From: Alphaproteobacteria bacterium
Lineage (GTDB): Bacteria; Pseudomonadota; Alphaproteobacteria; Oceanibaculales; Oceanibaculaceae
DNA length: 64,000 nt
Assembly (NCBI GenBank): GCA_018823745.1
Contig: JAHJHR010000016.1
Span: forward strand, 62,001-126,000
Direction of reading: 5' to 3'
The translations under genes and the position numbers were made by a program. The notes beneath the pieces are model-generated. The model was not told where the DNA came from. It was given only the letters and a program-made list of their open reading frames with translations, and searched no databases. Position 1 is the stretch's first letter. Each line of letters starts with the position of its first letter. This document shows, one piece after another, positions 9,102-18,013 of this stretch.

Positions 9102-9809
9102 GTGTCGCGTGGTCGTCCGCCTTCTGCGTCACCGGGCCGCCTGGTCATGGACAGCCCGCGAAAGCGCAACCCGTCGCCAGCAGATGCTGGCGGCGGCAGC
9201 GCTGACACCGGCTCCGGCGACACGGGAGGTTTCATCCTCCTCGGTATCGTCGTCGGCGCCCAGGGTATCCGGGGACAGCTTCGCCTGCGCAGCTTCACCG
9301 GCGATCCCGACGCCCTCTTCTCCTACGGCGCCCTGCTTGCCAGACGCCATGACGGAGACGAAGGACGCCGCCTGACCCTGCGCCGCACCGGCCAGGCAAA
9401 GGATGTGGTGATCGCGTCGGTGGAGGGTATCTCCGACCGGACCGCCGCCGAGGGGATGAAGGGCCTGCGCCTCTATATCGAGCGCGAGGCCCTGCCGCCC
9501 CTGGAGGAAGACGAGTTCTACCATGCCGATCTGATCGGCCTGTCGGTCGATCTGGCCGATGGTGCCCGGCTCGGCCAGGTAAAGGCGGTGCATGATTTCG
9601 GCGCCGGCGAGATGCTGGAAGTGGTGATCGAGGGGGGACGCAGCGTGTTCCTCCCCTTCACTCGCAAGGCAGTGCCGGTGGTGGATATTTCGGCCGGGCG
9701 GCTGGTGGCCGATCCGCCGGAGGGACTTCTGGATGAAGGCGGCCCCGAGCCGCTGGAACTGGATGGGGAAGAAGACGGCGCGGCAAACGCGCGGGAAGGA
9801 ACGGAATGA
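9102..9809 (+). CDS. rimM: Ribosome maturation factor RimM
   Basis: 16S rRNA processing factor that binds S19 and helps 30S head assembly. Family core: [20 protein letters not shown] and, after the linker, [10 protein letters not shown] plus a PRC-barrel-like C-terminal domain ([20 protein letters not shown]). The start is uncertain: GTG at 9102 gives 235 aa with a disordered N-terminal 40 residues, ATG at 9147 gives 220 aa; the conserved part begins about residue 44. The 3' end overlaps trmD by ATGA. Confidence 0.93.
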   Translation: MSRGRPPSASPGRLVMDSPRKRNPSPADAGGGSADTGSGDTGGFILLGIVVGAQGIRGQLRLRSFTGDPDALFSYGALLARRHDGDEGRRLTLRRTGQAKDVVIASVEGISDRTAAEGMKGLRLYIEREALPPLEEDEFYHADLIGLSVDLADGARLGQVKAVHDFGAGEMLEVVIEGGRSVFLPFTRKAVPVVDISAGRLVADPPEGLLDEGGPEPLELDGEEDGAANAREGTE

Positions 9810-10528
9810 GCTGGCGGGCGACCGTGCTGACGCTGTTCCCGGAGATGTTTCCGGGACCGCTGGGTGCGTCGCTTCCGGGCAAGGCGCTCGAAAAGGGCCT
9901 CTGGCTTCTGGAAACGCTGGACATTCGTGACTTTGCGCGTAATAAACACCGCTCCGTCGACGATACCCCGTTCGGCGGCGGCGCTGGCATGGTTATGCGG
10001 CCGGATGTCGTCGATGCGGTGATCGAGGCGGTCAGCGACCGTCCGGGACCTGTGATCTATCTGTCGCCGCGTGGCCGGCGACTGGACCAGGAACTGGCAC
10101 GCGAACTGGCGGCAGGCCCCGGCGTGACGCTGCTCTGCGGCCGTTACGAAGGGGTTGACCAGCGGGTTCTCGACTCGCGCCAGGTCGTTGAGGTCAGCCT
10201 CGGCGACTTCGTGCTGTCCGGCGGTGAGCCGGCGGCAATGGCGCTGATCGATGCCTGCGTGCGGCTGCTGCCGGGGGCGCTGGGCTCTGAAGAGAGCCTG
10301 AGCGAGGAGAGTTTCGAGCGGGGATTGCTGGAATATCCCCACTATACGCGGCCGCAGGCCTGGGTCGGCCATGACGGGGTCGAACGCGTGGTGCCGGAGG
10401 TGCTGACCTCGGGCCACCACGAAAAGGTGCGGCAGTGGCGCCTGGCCGAGGCGGAGCGGATAACGGCCGAGAGACGGCCCGACCTCTGGTCGGCCTATGA
10501 GGAAGACAGGAATTCGGCGTCGCAGTGA
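9806..10528 (+). CDS. trmD: tRNA (guanine-N1)-methyltransferase TrmD
   Basis: Methylates G37 of tRNAs next to the anticodon, which prevents frameshifting. SPOUT-family enzyme of 240 residues with VLTLFPEMF at the N terminus, the [10 protein letters not shown] loop, and the trefoil-knot SAM site formed by [11 protein letters not shown] and LSGGEPAAM. The ATG overlaps the rimM stop (ATGA), which suggests coupled translation. Full family length, all motifs intact. Confidence 0.97.
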   Translation: MSWRATVLTLFPEMFPGPLGASLPGKALEKGLWLLETLDIRDFARNKHRSVDDTPFGGGAGMVMRPDVVDAVIEAVSDRPGPVIYLSPRGRRLDQELARELAAGPGVTLLCGRYEGVDQRVLDSRQVVEVSLGDFVLSGGEPAAMALIDACVRLLPGALGSEESLSEESFERGLLEYPHYTRPQAWVGHDGVERVVPEVLTSGHHEKVRQWRLAEAERITAERRPDLWSAYEEDRNSASQ

Positions 10529-10575
10529 CGCACAACAACGGCGCCGCAAGGCATGGTTAGCTAAGGAAGAGAACG

Positions 10576-10989
10576 ATGAACATCATCGAGACGCTCGAGC
10601 AGGAGCAGATTGCCAAGGTCACGGCGGATCACGCCATTCCGGAATTCGCGCCCGGCGATACGCTGCGCGTGAATGTGAAGGTCGTCGAAGGCACGCGTGA
10701 GCGTATCCAGGCTTTCGAAGGCGTGTGCATCGCCCGCCGCAATGCCGGCGTGAACTCCTCCTTCACCGTGCGCAAGATTTCGTACGGCGAGGGCGTCGAG
10801 CGCGTCTTCCCGCTGTATTCGCCGCGCCTGGCCTCGATCGACGTGGTGCGCCGCGGCGATGTCCGTCGCGCCAAGCTGTATTATCTGCGCGGCCTGACCG
10901 GCAAGGCAGCTCGTATCCGCGAGAAGCAGACTTTCCGGCCGACCGCAGCCACCGCTCCGGTTGCCGAGACACCGGCGGCCAGCGAATAA
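10576..10989 (+). CDS. rplS: 50S ribosomal protein L19
   Basis: Large-subunit protein at the 30S-50S interface. 137 residues; family signatures [26 protein letters not shown] and [13 protein letters not shown], ending in an Ala/Thr/Glu tail. Shine-Dalgarno AAGGAAGAG precedes the ATG. Last gene of the ffh operon. No U-tract terminator follows before the leuC leader region. Confidence 0.97.
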   Translation: MNIIETLEQEQIAKVTADHAIPEFAPGDTLRVNVKVVEGTRERIQAFEGVCIARRNAGVNSSFTVRKISYGEGVERVFPLYSPRLASIDVVRRGDVRRAKLYYLRGLTGKAARIREKQTFRPTAATAPVAETPAASE

Positions 10990-11054
10990 CACCGCGTATC
11001 CTGTGCGGCGACGGGCGGAAACCCTGCCCATCGCCGCATAGCAGACCGGATTGC

Positions 11055-11122
11055 ATGCTGCTTGGTGCGCCCGCACCGGCGGGTCTAAGCTAGGCGGCTA
11101 AACGCCGGGGCACCAAGCCCCG
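11055..11122 (+). promoter_or_regulatory. Possible leucine-responsive leader upstream of leuCDB
   Basis: A 12-codon open frame (11055-11093, product MLLGAPAPAGLS) has three Leu codons including the rare CTA. Segment 11060-11068 (GCTTGGTGC) is perfectly complementary to 11110-11118 (GCACCAAGC). Two alternative hairpins compete with it: 11070-11074 with 11079-11083, and 11106-11111 with 11117-11122. The arrangement resembles an attenuator, but no U-tract terminator is visible and the mini-ORF's ribosome-binding site is weak. Confidence 0.3.
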
Positions 11123-11160
11123 CGTAGCGTCGAAGACCAGCCAGTGAGGGATCGCCAGTC

Positions 11161-12579
11161 GTGACTACATCATCCAAGCCCCGTACCCTGTTCGACAAGA
11201 TCTGGCAAAACCACCTTGTCGACGTCCAGGAAGACGGCACCTGCCTGATCTATATCGATCGGCATCTGGTGCATGAAGTCACCAGCCCGCAGGCCTTTGA
11301 AGGCCTGCGCACCTCCGGCCGCAAGGTCCGCCGCCCGGAATACACCCTCGCCGTCGCCGACCATAACGTGCCGACCAGCGACCGTTCCGCCGGCATCGCC
11401 GACGAGGAAAGCCGCATCCAGGTCGAAACGCTGGAATCCAACGTGAAGGCGTTCGGCGTTCCCTATTTCGGCATGACCGACGCGCGCCAGGGCATCGTCC
11501 ACATCATCGGGCCGGAGCAGGGCTTCACCCTGCCGGGGATGACCATCGTGTGCGGCGACAGCCACACCGCGACGCATGGCGCCTTCGGCTCGCTGGCCTT
11601 CGGCATCGGCACCTCGGAGGTCGAGCATGTGCTGGCCACCCAGACGCTGGTCCAGGCCCCGGCCAAGAACATGCGCGTCACCGTGCAGGGCGACCTGCCC
11701 TTCGGCGTGACCTCCAAGGATCTGGTGCTGGCGATCATCGGCAAGATCGGCACCGCCGGCGGCACCGGCCATGTGATCGAATATGCCGGCGAGGCGATCC
11801 GCCTGCTGTCCATGGAAGCCCGCATGACGATCTGCAACATGTCGATCGAGGCGGGTGCCCGCGCCGGCCTGATCGCGCCGGACGAGATCACCTACGAATA
11901 CATCAAGGGCAAGCCGATGACGCCGAAGGGCGCCGCCTGGGAACAGGCCGTGGCCTTCTGGAAGACCCTGCCCTCCGACGAGGGTGCGGTCTACGACAAG
12001 GAAGTCGTGCTGAACGCCGCCGATCTGGTGCCGACCGTCACCTGGGGCACCAGCCCGGAAGACGTCGCCCCGGTCACCGGCGTTGTGCCCGATCCCGACA
12101 AGGCGGCGACCCCCGGCAAGCGCGAAGCCATGCTGCGCTCGCTGGCCTATATGGATCTGAAGCCGGGCATGAAGCTGTCCGAGGTGAAGGTTGATACCGT
12201 CTTCATCGGCTCCTGCACCAATGGCCGCATCGAGGATATCCGCGCTGCCGCCGAGATCGCCAAGGGCCGCAAGGTTGCCTCCCATGTCCGCGCCATGGTG
12301 GTTCCCGGCTCCGGCCTGGTGAAACAGCAGGCCGAGGATGAAGGCCTGGACGTCATCCTGAAGGAAGCCGGCTTCGACTGGCGCGAGCCGGGCTGCTCCA
12401 TGTGCCTGGCGATGAATGCCGACAAGCTGCAGCCGGGCGAGCGCTGCGCCTCCACCTCGAACCGTAATTTCGAGGGCCGCCAGGGCCGCGGCGGGCGCAC
12501 CCATCTGATGAGCCCGGCCATGGCCGCCGCTGCCGCTGTCACCGGCCATATCGCCGATGTCCGCGAATTGCTGAGCTGA
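11161..12579 (+). CDS. leuC: 3-isopropylmalate dehydratase large subunit
   Basis: With LeuD isomerises 2- to 3-isopropylmalate in leucine synthesis. 472 residues; aconitase-type 4Fe-4S ligands Cys352 (GSCTNGR), Cys412 and Cys415 (CSMC) are present, plus the substrate-binding [16 protein letters not shown] start ([14 protein letters not shown] follows) with GAGGGA upstream. It heads leuCDB, 22 nt before leuD, and follows rplS after 171 nt of structured leader. Confidence 0.97.
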   Translation: MTTSSKPRTLFDKIWQNHLVDVQEDGTCLIYIDRHLVHEVTSPQAFEGLRTSGRKVRRPEYTLAVADHNVPTSDRSAGIADEESRIQVETLESNVKAFGVPYFGMTDARQGIVHIIGPEQGFTLPGMTIVCGDSHTATHGAFGSLAFGIGTSEVEHVLATQTLVQAPAKNMRVTVQGDLPFGVTSKDLVLAIIGKIGTAGGTGHVIEYAGEAIRLLSMEARMTICNMSIEAGARAGLIAPDEITYEYIKGKPMTPKGAAWEQAVAFWKTLPSDEGAVYDKEVVLNAADLVPTVTWGTSPEDVAPVTGVVPDPDKAATPGKREAMLRSLAYMDLKPGMKLSEVKVDTVFIGSCTNGRIEDIRAAAEIAKGRKVASHVRAMVVPGSGLVKQQAEDEGLDVILKEAGFDWREPGCSMCLAMNADKLQPGERCASTSNRNFEGRQGRGGRTHLMSPAMAAAAAVTGHIADVRELLS

Positions 12580-12601
12580 CCGGACAGAGGGAGAGAAAAA
12601 A

Positions 12602-13213
12602 ATGGAAAAGTTCAATACGCTGACCGGCATCGCCGCCCCCCTGCCGATGGTCAATATCGACACCGACATGATCATCCCGAAGCAGTATCTGAAGACGATC
12701 AAGCGCACCGGCCTCGGCCAGTTCCTGTTCGACGAGATGCGCCGCGATTCGACGGGTAAGGAAAACCCCGATTTCGTGCTGAACAAGGAGCCCTACACCA
12801 AGGCGCAGATCCTGGTGGCCGGCGATAATTTCGGCTGCGGTTCCTCGCGCGAGCATGCCCCCTGGGCGCTGCTGGATTTCGGCGTGCGCTGCGTCATCGC
12901 GCCGGATTTCGCCGACATCTTCTATAATAACTGCTTCAAGAACGGCATTCTGCCGATCCGCCTGCCGCAGGAAATCGTCGATCTGCTGATGGATGATGCC
13001 CGGCTGGGCGCCAATGCCCGGATCACGGTCGATCTGGAAAAGCAGGAAATCACCCGGCCGAATGGCGAGATCATCGCCTTCGAGGTCGACAGCTTCCGCA
13101 AGCATTGCCTGATCAACGGTCTGGACGATATCGGCCTGACCCTGCAGAAGGACAGCAAGATCGCCGGCTATGAGGAGAAGCTGAAGCTCTCCCAGCCCTG
13201 GCTCGCTGCCTGA
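12602..13213 (+). CDS. leuD: 3-isopropylmalate dehydratase small subunit
   Basis: Swivel-domain partner of LeuC. 203 residues with [12 protein letters not shown], the substrate loop [17 protein letters not shown], and [17 protein letters not shown] strong purine-rich ribosome-binding site (GAGGGAGAG) precedes the ATG. Located between leuC and leuB in one operon; full length. Confidence 0.97.
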   Translation: MEKFNTLTGIAAPLPMVNIDTDMIIPKQYLKTIKRTGLGQFLFDEMRRDSTGKENPDFVLNKEPYTKAQILVAGDNFGCGSSREHAPWALLDFGVRCVIAPDFADIFYNNCFKNGILPIRLPQEIVDLLMDDARLGANARITVDLEKQEITRPNGEIIAFEVDSFRKHCLINGLDDIGLTLQKDSKIAGYEEKLKLSQPWLAA

Positions 13214-13238
13214 TACCCTTTAGGAAAGAAAAAGAATA

Positions 13239-14354
13239 ATGGCTTCCAACAAGAAACTGCTGGTCCTGCCGGGCGACGGCATCGGCCCCGAAGTGATGCG
13301 CCAGGTGCGCCGGGTCGTGGACTGGATGGACAAGCGCCGCCACGTATCCTTCGACATGCAGGAAGGCTTGTGCGGCGGTGCCGCCATTGATGCGCATGGC
13401 ACGCCGCTGACCGACGAGACCATGACCGATGCGCTGCATGTCGATGCCGTGCTGTTCGGCTCCGTCGGCGGCCCGAAATGGGATGATCTGCCCTTCGCCC
13501 AGAAGCCGGAACGCGGCCTGCTGCGCCTGCGCAAGGAAATGGATTTGTTCGCCAATCTGCGCCCGGCGATGGTCTTCCCGGCGATGGCCGATGCCTCCTC
13601 GCTGAAGCGCGAGCTGGTCGAGGGCCTGGACATCATGATCCTGCGCGAGCTGACCGGCGGCGTGTATTTCGGTGAGCCGCGCGGCGTCGAGACGCTGGCC
13701 GACGGCACCAAGAAGGCCGTCGATACCCAGGTCTACACCACGCCGGAGATCGAGCGCGTCACCCGCGTCGCCTTCGAGCTGGCGCGCAAGCGCGGCGGCA
13801 AGGTGCATTCGGTCGAGAAGGCCAATGTCATGCATACCGGCGTGCTCTGGCGCGAGACGGTGACCAAGCTGCATGCCGCCGAGGGCGAGGGCATCGAGCT
13901 GCACCACATGTATGCCGATAACTGCGCCATGCAGCTGGTGCGCAATCCCAAGCAGTTCGACGTCATCGTCACCGACAATCTGTTCGGCGACATCCTGTCC
14001 GACTGCGCCGCCATGCTGACCGGCTCGCTCGGCATGCTGCCCTCGGCCTCGCTGGGCGCGGAAGATCCGACCACCGGCCGCCGCATGGCGCTATATGAGC
14101 CGGTGCACGGCTCCGCCCCGGACATTGCTGGCAAGGATATCGCCAACCCGCTGGCCGAGCTGCTCAGCTTCGCCATGCTGCTGCGCTATTCCTTCGACAT
14201 GCAGGAAGATGCCGATTTGATCGAGCAGGCGATCACCAACGTCCTGAATGCCGGGTTCCGCACCGCCGACATCTATGCGCCGGGCACCGCCAAGGTCTCG
14301 ACCACCGTCATGGGCGACACCCTGCTGCGCGAACTGGATAAGCTGGCCGCCTGA
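13239..14354 (+). CDS. leuB: 3-isopropylmalate dehydrogenase
   Basis: NAD-dependent oxidative decarboxylation of 3-isopropylmalate, the third leucine-specific step. 371 residues: [26 protein letters not shown] (substrate), the ELTGGVYFG motif, metal-binding [14 protein letters not shown] and cofactor motif [13 protein letters not shown]. The last gene of leuCDB, with an intrinsic terminator 24 nt downstream. leuA is not in the window. Confidence 0.97.
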   Translation: MASNKKLLVLPGDGIGPEVMRQVRRVVDWMDKRRHVSFDMQEGLCGGAAIDAHGTPLTDETMTDALHVDAVLFGSVGGPKWDDLPFAQKPERGLLRLRKEMDLFANLRPAMVFPAMADASSLKRELVEGLDIMILRELTGGVYFGEPRGVETLADGTKKAVDTQVYTTPEIERVTRVAFELARKRGGKVHSVEKANVMHTGVLWRETVTKLHAAEGEGIELHHMYADNCAMQLVRNPKQFDVIVTDNLFGDILSDCAAMLTGSLGMLPSASLGAEDPTTGRRMALYEPVHGSAPDIAGKDIANPLAELLSFAMLLRYSFDMQEDADLIEQAITNVLNAGFRTADIYAPGTAKVSTTVMGDTLLRELDKLAA

Positions 14355-14377
14355 GCCGGTTCGGTTCTGCCGATACG

Positions 14378-14410
14378 AAAGGGCGGCTCCGCAGGGAGCC
14401 GCCTTTTTTC
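14378..14410 (+). terminator. Rho-independent terminator of leuCDB
   Basis: Perfect 9-bp GC-rich stem (14382-14390 with 14395-14403), GCAG loop and six T residues. Confidence 0.92.
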
Positions 14411-14481
14411 ATGTGCCGGGACAGAATGTAAACTATTGCAGGACGCCCGGTCAGGTGCCCGCCGGCCAAACCGGCAAGACT

Positions 14482-14504
14482 TCCTCCTGTCATCAGAGGG
14501 AGGA
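14482..14504 (+). promoter_or_regulatory. Hairpin masking the leader-peptide ribosome-binding site
   Basis: TCCTCC (14482-14487) pairs perfectly with GGAGGA (14499-14504), the Shine-Dalgarno of the gene starting at 14511, with an 11-nt loop. A further stem, GCCGG (14461-14465) with CCGGC (14471-14475), lies just upstream. Pairing is seen directly; a role in translational control is inference. Confidence 0.4.
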
Positions 14505-14510
14505 TACGCT

Positions 14511-14882
14511 ATGTCACTTGAGCAATTCGGCGGTTTTGTACAGACCCTGCAACAGGACGCGGCGCTGAAGCAGCGCTTTCAGGCAATGATCGGCAGCCTG
14601 CCGGAGGGCACTGACGCAGCCCCGCATGTCATCGCCTTCGCCAAGGCTGAGGGTCACGCCATCGGCAGTGCTGATATCGATGCCTTCAATACCCTGCTCA
14701 TCCAGGCCAAAAACGGGGAGCTGGACGACGCGCAGCTCGACGCCGTGAATGGCGGCATCTTCGGCGCGGGGCTAAATCTAGGCCTCGGCGCCCTGAGTCT
14801 GCCTGGCGCGGTGTATGGCAGCATCTCGAACACCCAGAATGGCTTCGACCCGTCGAAACGCGAATTCTGGCTGGGCTTCTGA
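14511..14882 (+). CDS. Nif11-type leader-peptide precursor (putative secreted or RiPP-like peptide)
   Basis: 123 residues. Residues 1-82 match the pattern of Nif11/NHLP leader peptides: MSLEQFGGFVQTLQQDAALK, VIAFAKAEGHAI, ELDDAQLDAVNGG. The LDAVNGG is a double-glycine cleavage site after Gly82. The predicted core (83-123) is 41 residues, Gly/Leu/Ala-rich at first (FGAGLNLGLGALSLPG), then polar, ending in an aromatic segment (REFWLGF). It has no cysteine, so lanthionine or thiazole chemistry at Cys is excluded. Such leaders normally direct maturases and C39 peptidase/ABC exporters; none is encoded in this window, so it is an orphan here. ATG at 14511 chosen for its SD (GGGAGGA). Function unknown. 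Confidence 0.78.
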   Translation: MSLEQFGGFVQTLQQDAALKQRFQAMIGSLPEGTDAAPHVIAFAKAEGHAIGSADIDAFNTLLIQAKNGELDDAQLDAVNGGIFGAGLNLGLGALSLPGAVYGSISNTQNGFDPSKREFWLGF

Positions 14883-14898
14883 CGCACGCAGGATTCAA

Positions 14899-15201
14899 CT
14901 ATTCCGCTGCCTTGACGGTTACACGGCGTACCGCGTCGGGTTCCTTCTCCATGACATGCAGCAGGGTGCGGGCCGCGCCGGTCGGCTGGCGCTGCCCCTG
15001 CTCCCATTTCCGCAGCCCGGAAACACTGACGCCCAGCAATGCCGCAAAATCGGTCTGCGGCAGTCCCAGCCGCTTGCGGATTGCCACCACATCGACCGGG
15101 CGTATTTCGACCTTGGTCACACGCAAGCCGCTGCGCTGGCCTTTGCTATGGTCCAGCGCCTCTTGCATCGATTGGATCAGCTCGTCACCAAGATTGCTCA
15201 T
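14899..15201 (-). CDS. NadS/HigA-type helix-turn-helix regulator
   Basis: 100 residues from ATG 15201. N-terminal half (MSNLGDELIQSMQEALDHSK) and HTH of the Xre/Cro class at about 38-72 (DFAALLGVSVSGLRKWEQG), then RQPTGAARTLLHVMEKEPDAV, the pattern of NadS/HigA-type antitoxins. These usually sit next to a RelE/HigB-type toxin gene; here argE ends 32 nt upstream and the leader peptide gene converges 16 bp downstream, so there is no toxin partner. An inverted repeat directly before the start suggests autoregulation. Either an orphan antitoxin or a stand-alone regulator. Confidence 0.85.
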   Translation of the reverse strand: MSNLGDELIQSMQEALDHSKGQRSGLRVTKVEIRPVDVVAIRKRLGLPQTDFAALLGVSVSGLRKWEQGQRQPTGAARTLLHVMEKEPDAVRRVTVKAAE

Positions 15202-15204
15202 AGC

Positions 15205-15226
15205 CCCAATAACATACCCCATTGGG
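15205..15226 (-). promoter_or_regulatory. Candidate operator of the HTH gene
   Basis: CCCAAT (15205-15210) and ATTGGG (15221-15226) form an inverted repeat with 10 nt between arms (centre-to-centre 16 bp), immediately upstream of the HTH start. It fits autorepression of antitoxin-like genes; unproven. Confidence 0.45.
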
Positions 15227-15233
15227 TTAGTTT

Positions 15234-16391
15234 TCAATCCGCCGTCTGTGCCCAGGCGACCAGCTTGCGCAGGAAGGCCTCGCCGGCATCGACCTGGGAC
15301 AGGGTGATATATTCGTTCGGCTGGTGGGCCTGCACGATGGAGCCGGGGCCGCACATGATGGTCGACATGCCGGCATCCTGGAACATCCCGCCCTCTGTGG
15401 CGAAGGCAACGACGCCGGTCTGGTTGATGCCGGTCAGATGCTTCAGCAGCGCCTCGGCGGCGCCATCGGTCTCGGGACGCAGCGGCGGCACGCCGGCTTT
15501 CAGGCTGACGCTCGCCCCGGCCAGCGGGTGCTGCGCCTTCAACGCCGCATCCAGAGCCGCCACCTCGCTGAACAGCGCCGCCTCAAGCGCGGCCGCATCG
15601 TCTTCCGGGATGACGCGGATCTCGACCGCGAAATCGCAATCCTGGGCGATGATGTTGCCCGCTGTGCCGCCCTCGATGAGGCCGATATTATAGGTGCTGT
15701 AGGGCGGCTCGAAATCTTGCGCGCTGAGGCGCTGTTTCGCCTCCTCCTGCATGCGCTTCACCGCCTCGATCACGGTGGAGGCCGAGAAGATGGCGTTCAC
15801 GCCGTTCTGCGGCATGCTGGAATGGCCGGCCACGCCGCGCACCTTCACCCGGTAGTCGGACACGCCCTTATGGCCGGTGATCAGCCGCATCTCCGTTGGC
15901 TCACCGATGATCACGGCACGCGGCATCGGCAAATTGGCAAGGATATCGGCGATCAGATGCTTCACGCCGAAACAGCCCACCTCCTCGTCATAGGACAAAG
16001 CGAAATGGATCGGCACCTTCAGATCAGCCTTCACCATCTCGGGAACCAGGGCCAGGCCAAGGGCGATGAAGCTCTTCATGTCGCAGGTGCCGCGGCCATA
16101 CAGCCTGCCGTCCTTCTCCACCACCTCGAACGGGTCGGTGTCCCAGGGCTGGCCTGTTACCGGCACCACATCGGTATGGCCGGACAGTACGACGCCGCCC
16201 TTATCCTTCGGGCCGATGGTGGCAAACAGGTTGGCCTTGCCATGATGCTCGTCATAGGTCAGCCGGCTCTCGACGCCATACCCGGCGAGATAGGCTCTCA
16301 CATCCTCGATCAGCGCCAGATTGGACAGGGCCGAAGTGGTGTCATAGGCAATGAGACGGCGGATCATGTCGAGAGATGCGGTGCTGGCCAC
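15234..16391 (-). CDS. argE: Acetylornithine deacetylase
   Basis: Zn-dependent M20-family hydrolase removing the acetyl group from N-acetylornithine in arginine synthesis. 385 residues from a GTG at 16391 with a strong GGAGG 7 nt upstream; an in-frame extension upstream lacks similarity. Metal and catalytic residues: His72 and Asp74 (SGHTDVVP), Asp104 (GRGTCDMKS), Glu136/Glu137 (YDEEVG). It follows trkH by 29 nt on the same strand. Close relatives (succinyl-diaminopimelate desuccinylase) are less likely given length and motif context. Confidence 0.9.
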   Translation of the reverse strand: MASTASLDMIRRLIAYDTTSALSNLALIEDVRAYLAGYGVESRLTYDEHHGKANLFATIGPKDKGGVVLSGHTDVVPVTGQPWDTDPFEVVEKDGRLYGRGTCDMKSFIALGLALVPEMVKADLKVPIHFALSYDEEVGCFGVKHLIADILANLPMPRAVIIGEPTEMRLITGHKGVSDYRVKVRGVAGHSSMPQNGVNAIFSASTVIEAVKRMQEEAKQRLSAQDFEPPYSTYNIGLIEGGTAGNIIAQDCDFAVEIRVIPEDDAAALEAALFSEVAALDAALKAQHPLAGASVSLKAGVPPLRPETDGAAEALLKHLTGINQTGVVAFATEGGMFQDAGMSTIMCGPGSIVQAHQPNEYITLSQVDAGEAFLRKLVAWAQTAD

Positions 16392-16420
16392 GAAACAACC
16401 TCCAGGAAGAGAAAAAAGAC

Positions 16421-17872
16421 TCAGCCGCGCCAGAAGGATGGCGCGAGCAGAATAAGCACGGTGAACAATTCCAGCCGCCCCATCAGCATGGCAAGCGACA
16501 GCGCCCATTTCGCCGCATCCGGCAGGGTGGAGAAATTGCCGGCCGGGCCGATGACATCACCCAGACCCGGCCCGACATTGCTGATCGCCGTCGCCGCCCC
16601 CGACACCGCTGTCACGAAATCCAGGCCAAGCGCACCCAGCACCATCGCCAGCACCAGGAAGCACAGCATATAGACGACCAGGAACCCCATAACGGAATTG
16701 GAGACTTCGTCCGGAATCGGCTTGCGGTTGAAATGCGGGATGAACACGCCGTGCGGGCGCAGCAATCGGCCAAGCTGCGCCCCGGCCGTCGCATAGGCGA
16801 TCTGCACCCGGAAAATCTTGATGCCGCAGGTGGTCGAGCCGGCGCAGCCCCCGATGAACATCAGGAACAGCATCAGCGACATGGCAAAGCCGCCCCACTG
16901 GCTGAAATCCGTGGTCGCAAACCCGGTGCCGGTCAGCACGGAAACGCAGTTGAAGAAGGCATAGCGCAGCGCATCCAGGGGATGGGCGCTCAGCATGGCG
17001 ACCTGCCAGATTGTCGCCACCAGCCCCGCCGAAAGGGCGATGGTCAGGAACCAGCGGATCTGGCTGTCATGCAGCAGCATCCGGCTGTCGCCGCGCAGCA
17101 TCTTCAGATAGGCGATGAAGGGCAGGCTGCCCAGGATCATGCCGGCGGTGATAATCCAGTCGACAGAGGCGCTGTTGAAATGACCGACGGAGGCATCCTT
17201 CGTCGAATAGCCGCCGGTGGCGATGGTGGTCATGGCATGGGCGATGGCATCGAAGCCGCTCATCCCGGCGATATACAGCGCCAGTGCGCAGAGCGCCGTG
17301 ATCCCGACATAGACAAGGCTGAGCCAGCCGGCAAAGCGGGCGGCGCGTGGCAGCACCTTTTCCGGCGTGTCGAAAGCCTCGGTCTTGAACATCTGCATGC
17401 CCCCGACCGACAGCATCGGCAGCAGCCCCATCGCCATGACGACGATACCGATCCCGCCCAGCCATTGCAGCAGGGCCCGCCACAGCAACAGCCCCGGCGC
17501 GGTATTGTCCAGCCCGACGATCACCGTCGATCCGGTGGTCGTCACCCCCGACATCGCCTCAAAGAAGGCATCGGTGTAGCTGAGTTCCAGATCGGAAAAC
17601 ATGAAGGGCAGTGCGCCGAAAAGGGCGACGACCACCCAGATCAGCGTGGTCAGCAGGAAAGCCTGCCGCAGATTGAGCACGGTTGTGCGCTTGCCCTGCG
17701 TGGTCAGCATCAGCGACACGCCGCAGAACAGCGTGACTAGCGCCGACGCCGCAAAGACCTGCCAGTCGGCATAGCCCATCATCAGATCGACAAGCGCCGG
17801 CAGGAGCATGGCAGCGGCCAGACCGGTCAGCATGATGCCGACGATGTAGAGCACGGGGCTAAGGGCGAACAA
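16421..17872 (-). CDS. trkH: Trk-type potassium uptake protein TrkH
   Basis: Inner-membrane K+ transport subunit of 483 residues, about ten membrane helices plus four selectivity-filter loops: SGVTTTGST, TIATGGYST, VLTGTGFATT and CAGSTTCGIK. The most likely start is a TTG at 17872, giving the usual N terminus (VLYIVGIMLTGLAAAMLLPAL), with CAGGGA upstream. Its cytoplasmic regulator TrkA is not in this window. Downstream argE may be co-transcribed. Confidence 0.95.
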   Translation of the reverse strand: MFALSPVLYIVGIMLTGLAAAMLLPALVDLMMGYADWQVFAASALVTLFCGVSLMLTTQGKRTTVLNLRQAFLLTTLIWVVVALFGALPFMFSDLELSYTDAFFEAMSGVTTTGSTVIVGLDNTAPGLLLWRALLQWLGGIGIVVMAMGLLPMLSVGGMQMFKTEAFDTPEKVLPRAARFAGWLSLVYVGITALCALALYIAGMSGFDAIAHAMTTIATGGYSTKDASVGHFNSASVDWIITAGMILGSLPFIAYLKMLRGDSRMLLHDSQIRWFLTIALSAGLVATIWQVAMLSAHPLDALRYAFFNCVSVLTGTGFATTDFSQWGGFAMSLMLFLMFIGGCAGSTTCGIKIFRVQIAYATAGAQLGRLLRPHGVFIPHFNRKPIPDEVSNSVMGFLVVYMLCFLVLAMVLGALGLDFVTAVSGAATAISNVGPGLGDVIGPAGNFSTLPDAAKWALSLAMLMGRLELFTVLILLAPSFWRG

Positions 17873-17960
17873 GGAAATCCCTGGCTAGGCTGAGGGCGAT
17901 CCGCCCGATGAAAGGCGAATAGCAGCGCCATGTCCAGCGGAACGCTGCTGCGGCAACGCA

Positions 17961-17995
17961 AATAAAAATGGCCGCAGCGGTGAGGCTGCGGCCAT
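17961..17995 (-). terminator. Terminator of folE
   Basis: Perfect 11-bp stem (17968-17978 with 17985-17995); read on the minus strand it is followed by TTTTTATT. Lies directly after the folE stop. Confidence 0.88.
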
Positions 17996-18013
17996 GCAGA
18001 CGCAATACGACGT

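Noticed and set aside
11003..11040. Rho-independent terminator between rplS and leuC
   Set aside because: A long imperfect hairpin exists, but it is followed by AGCAGACC with no T-run.
14899..15233. Complete type II toxin-antitoxin module
   Set aside because: Only the antitoxin-like HTH gene is present. The 32 nt to argE cannot hold a toxin gene, and the other neighbour is the leader peptide.
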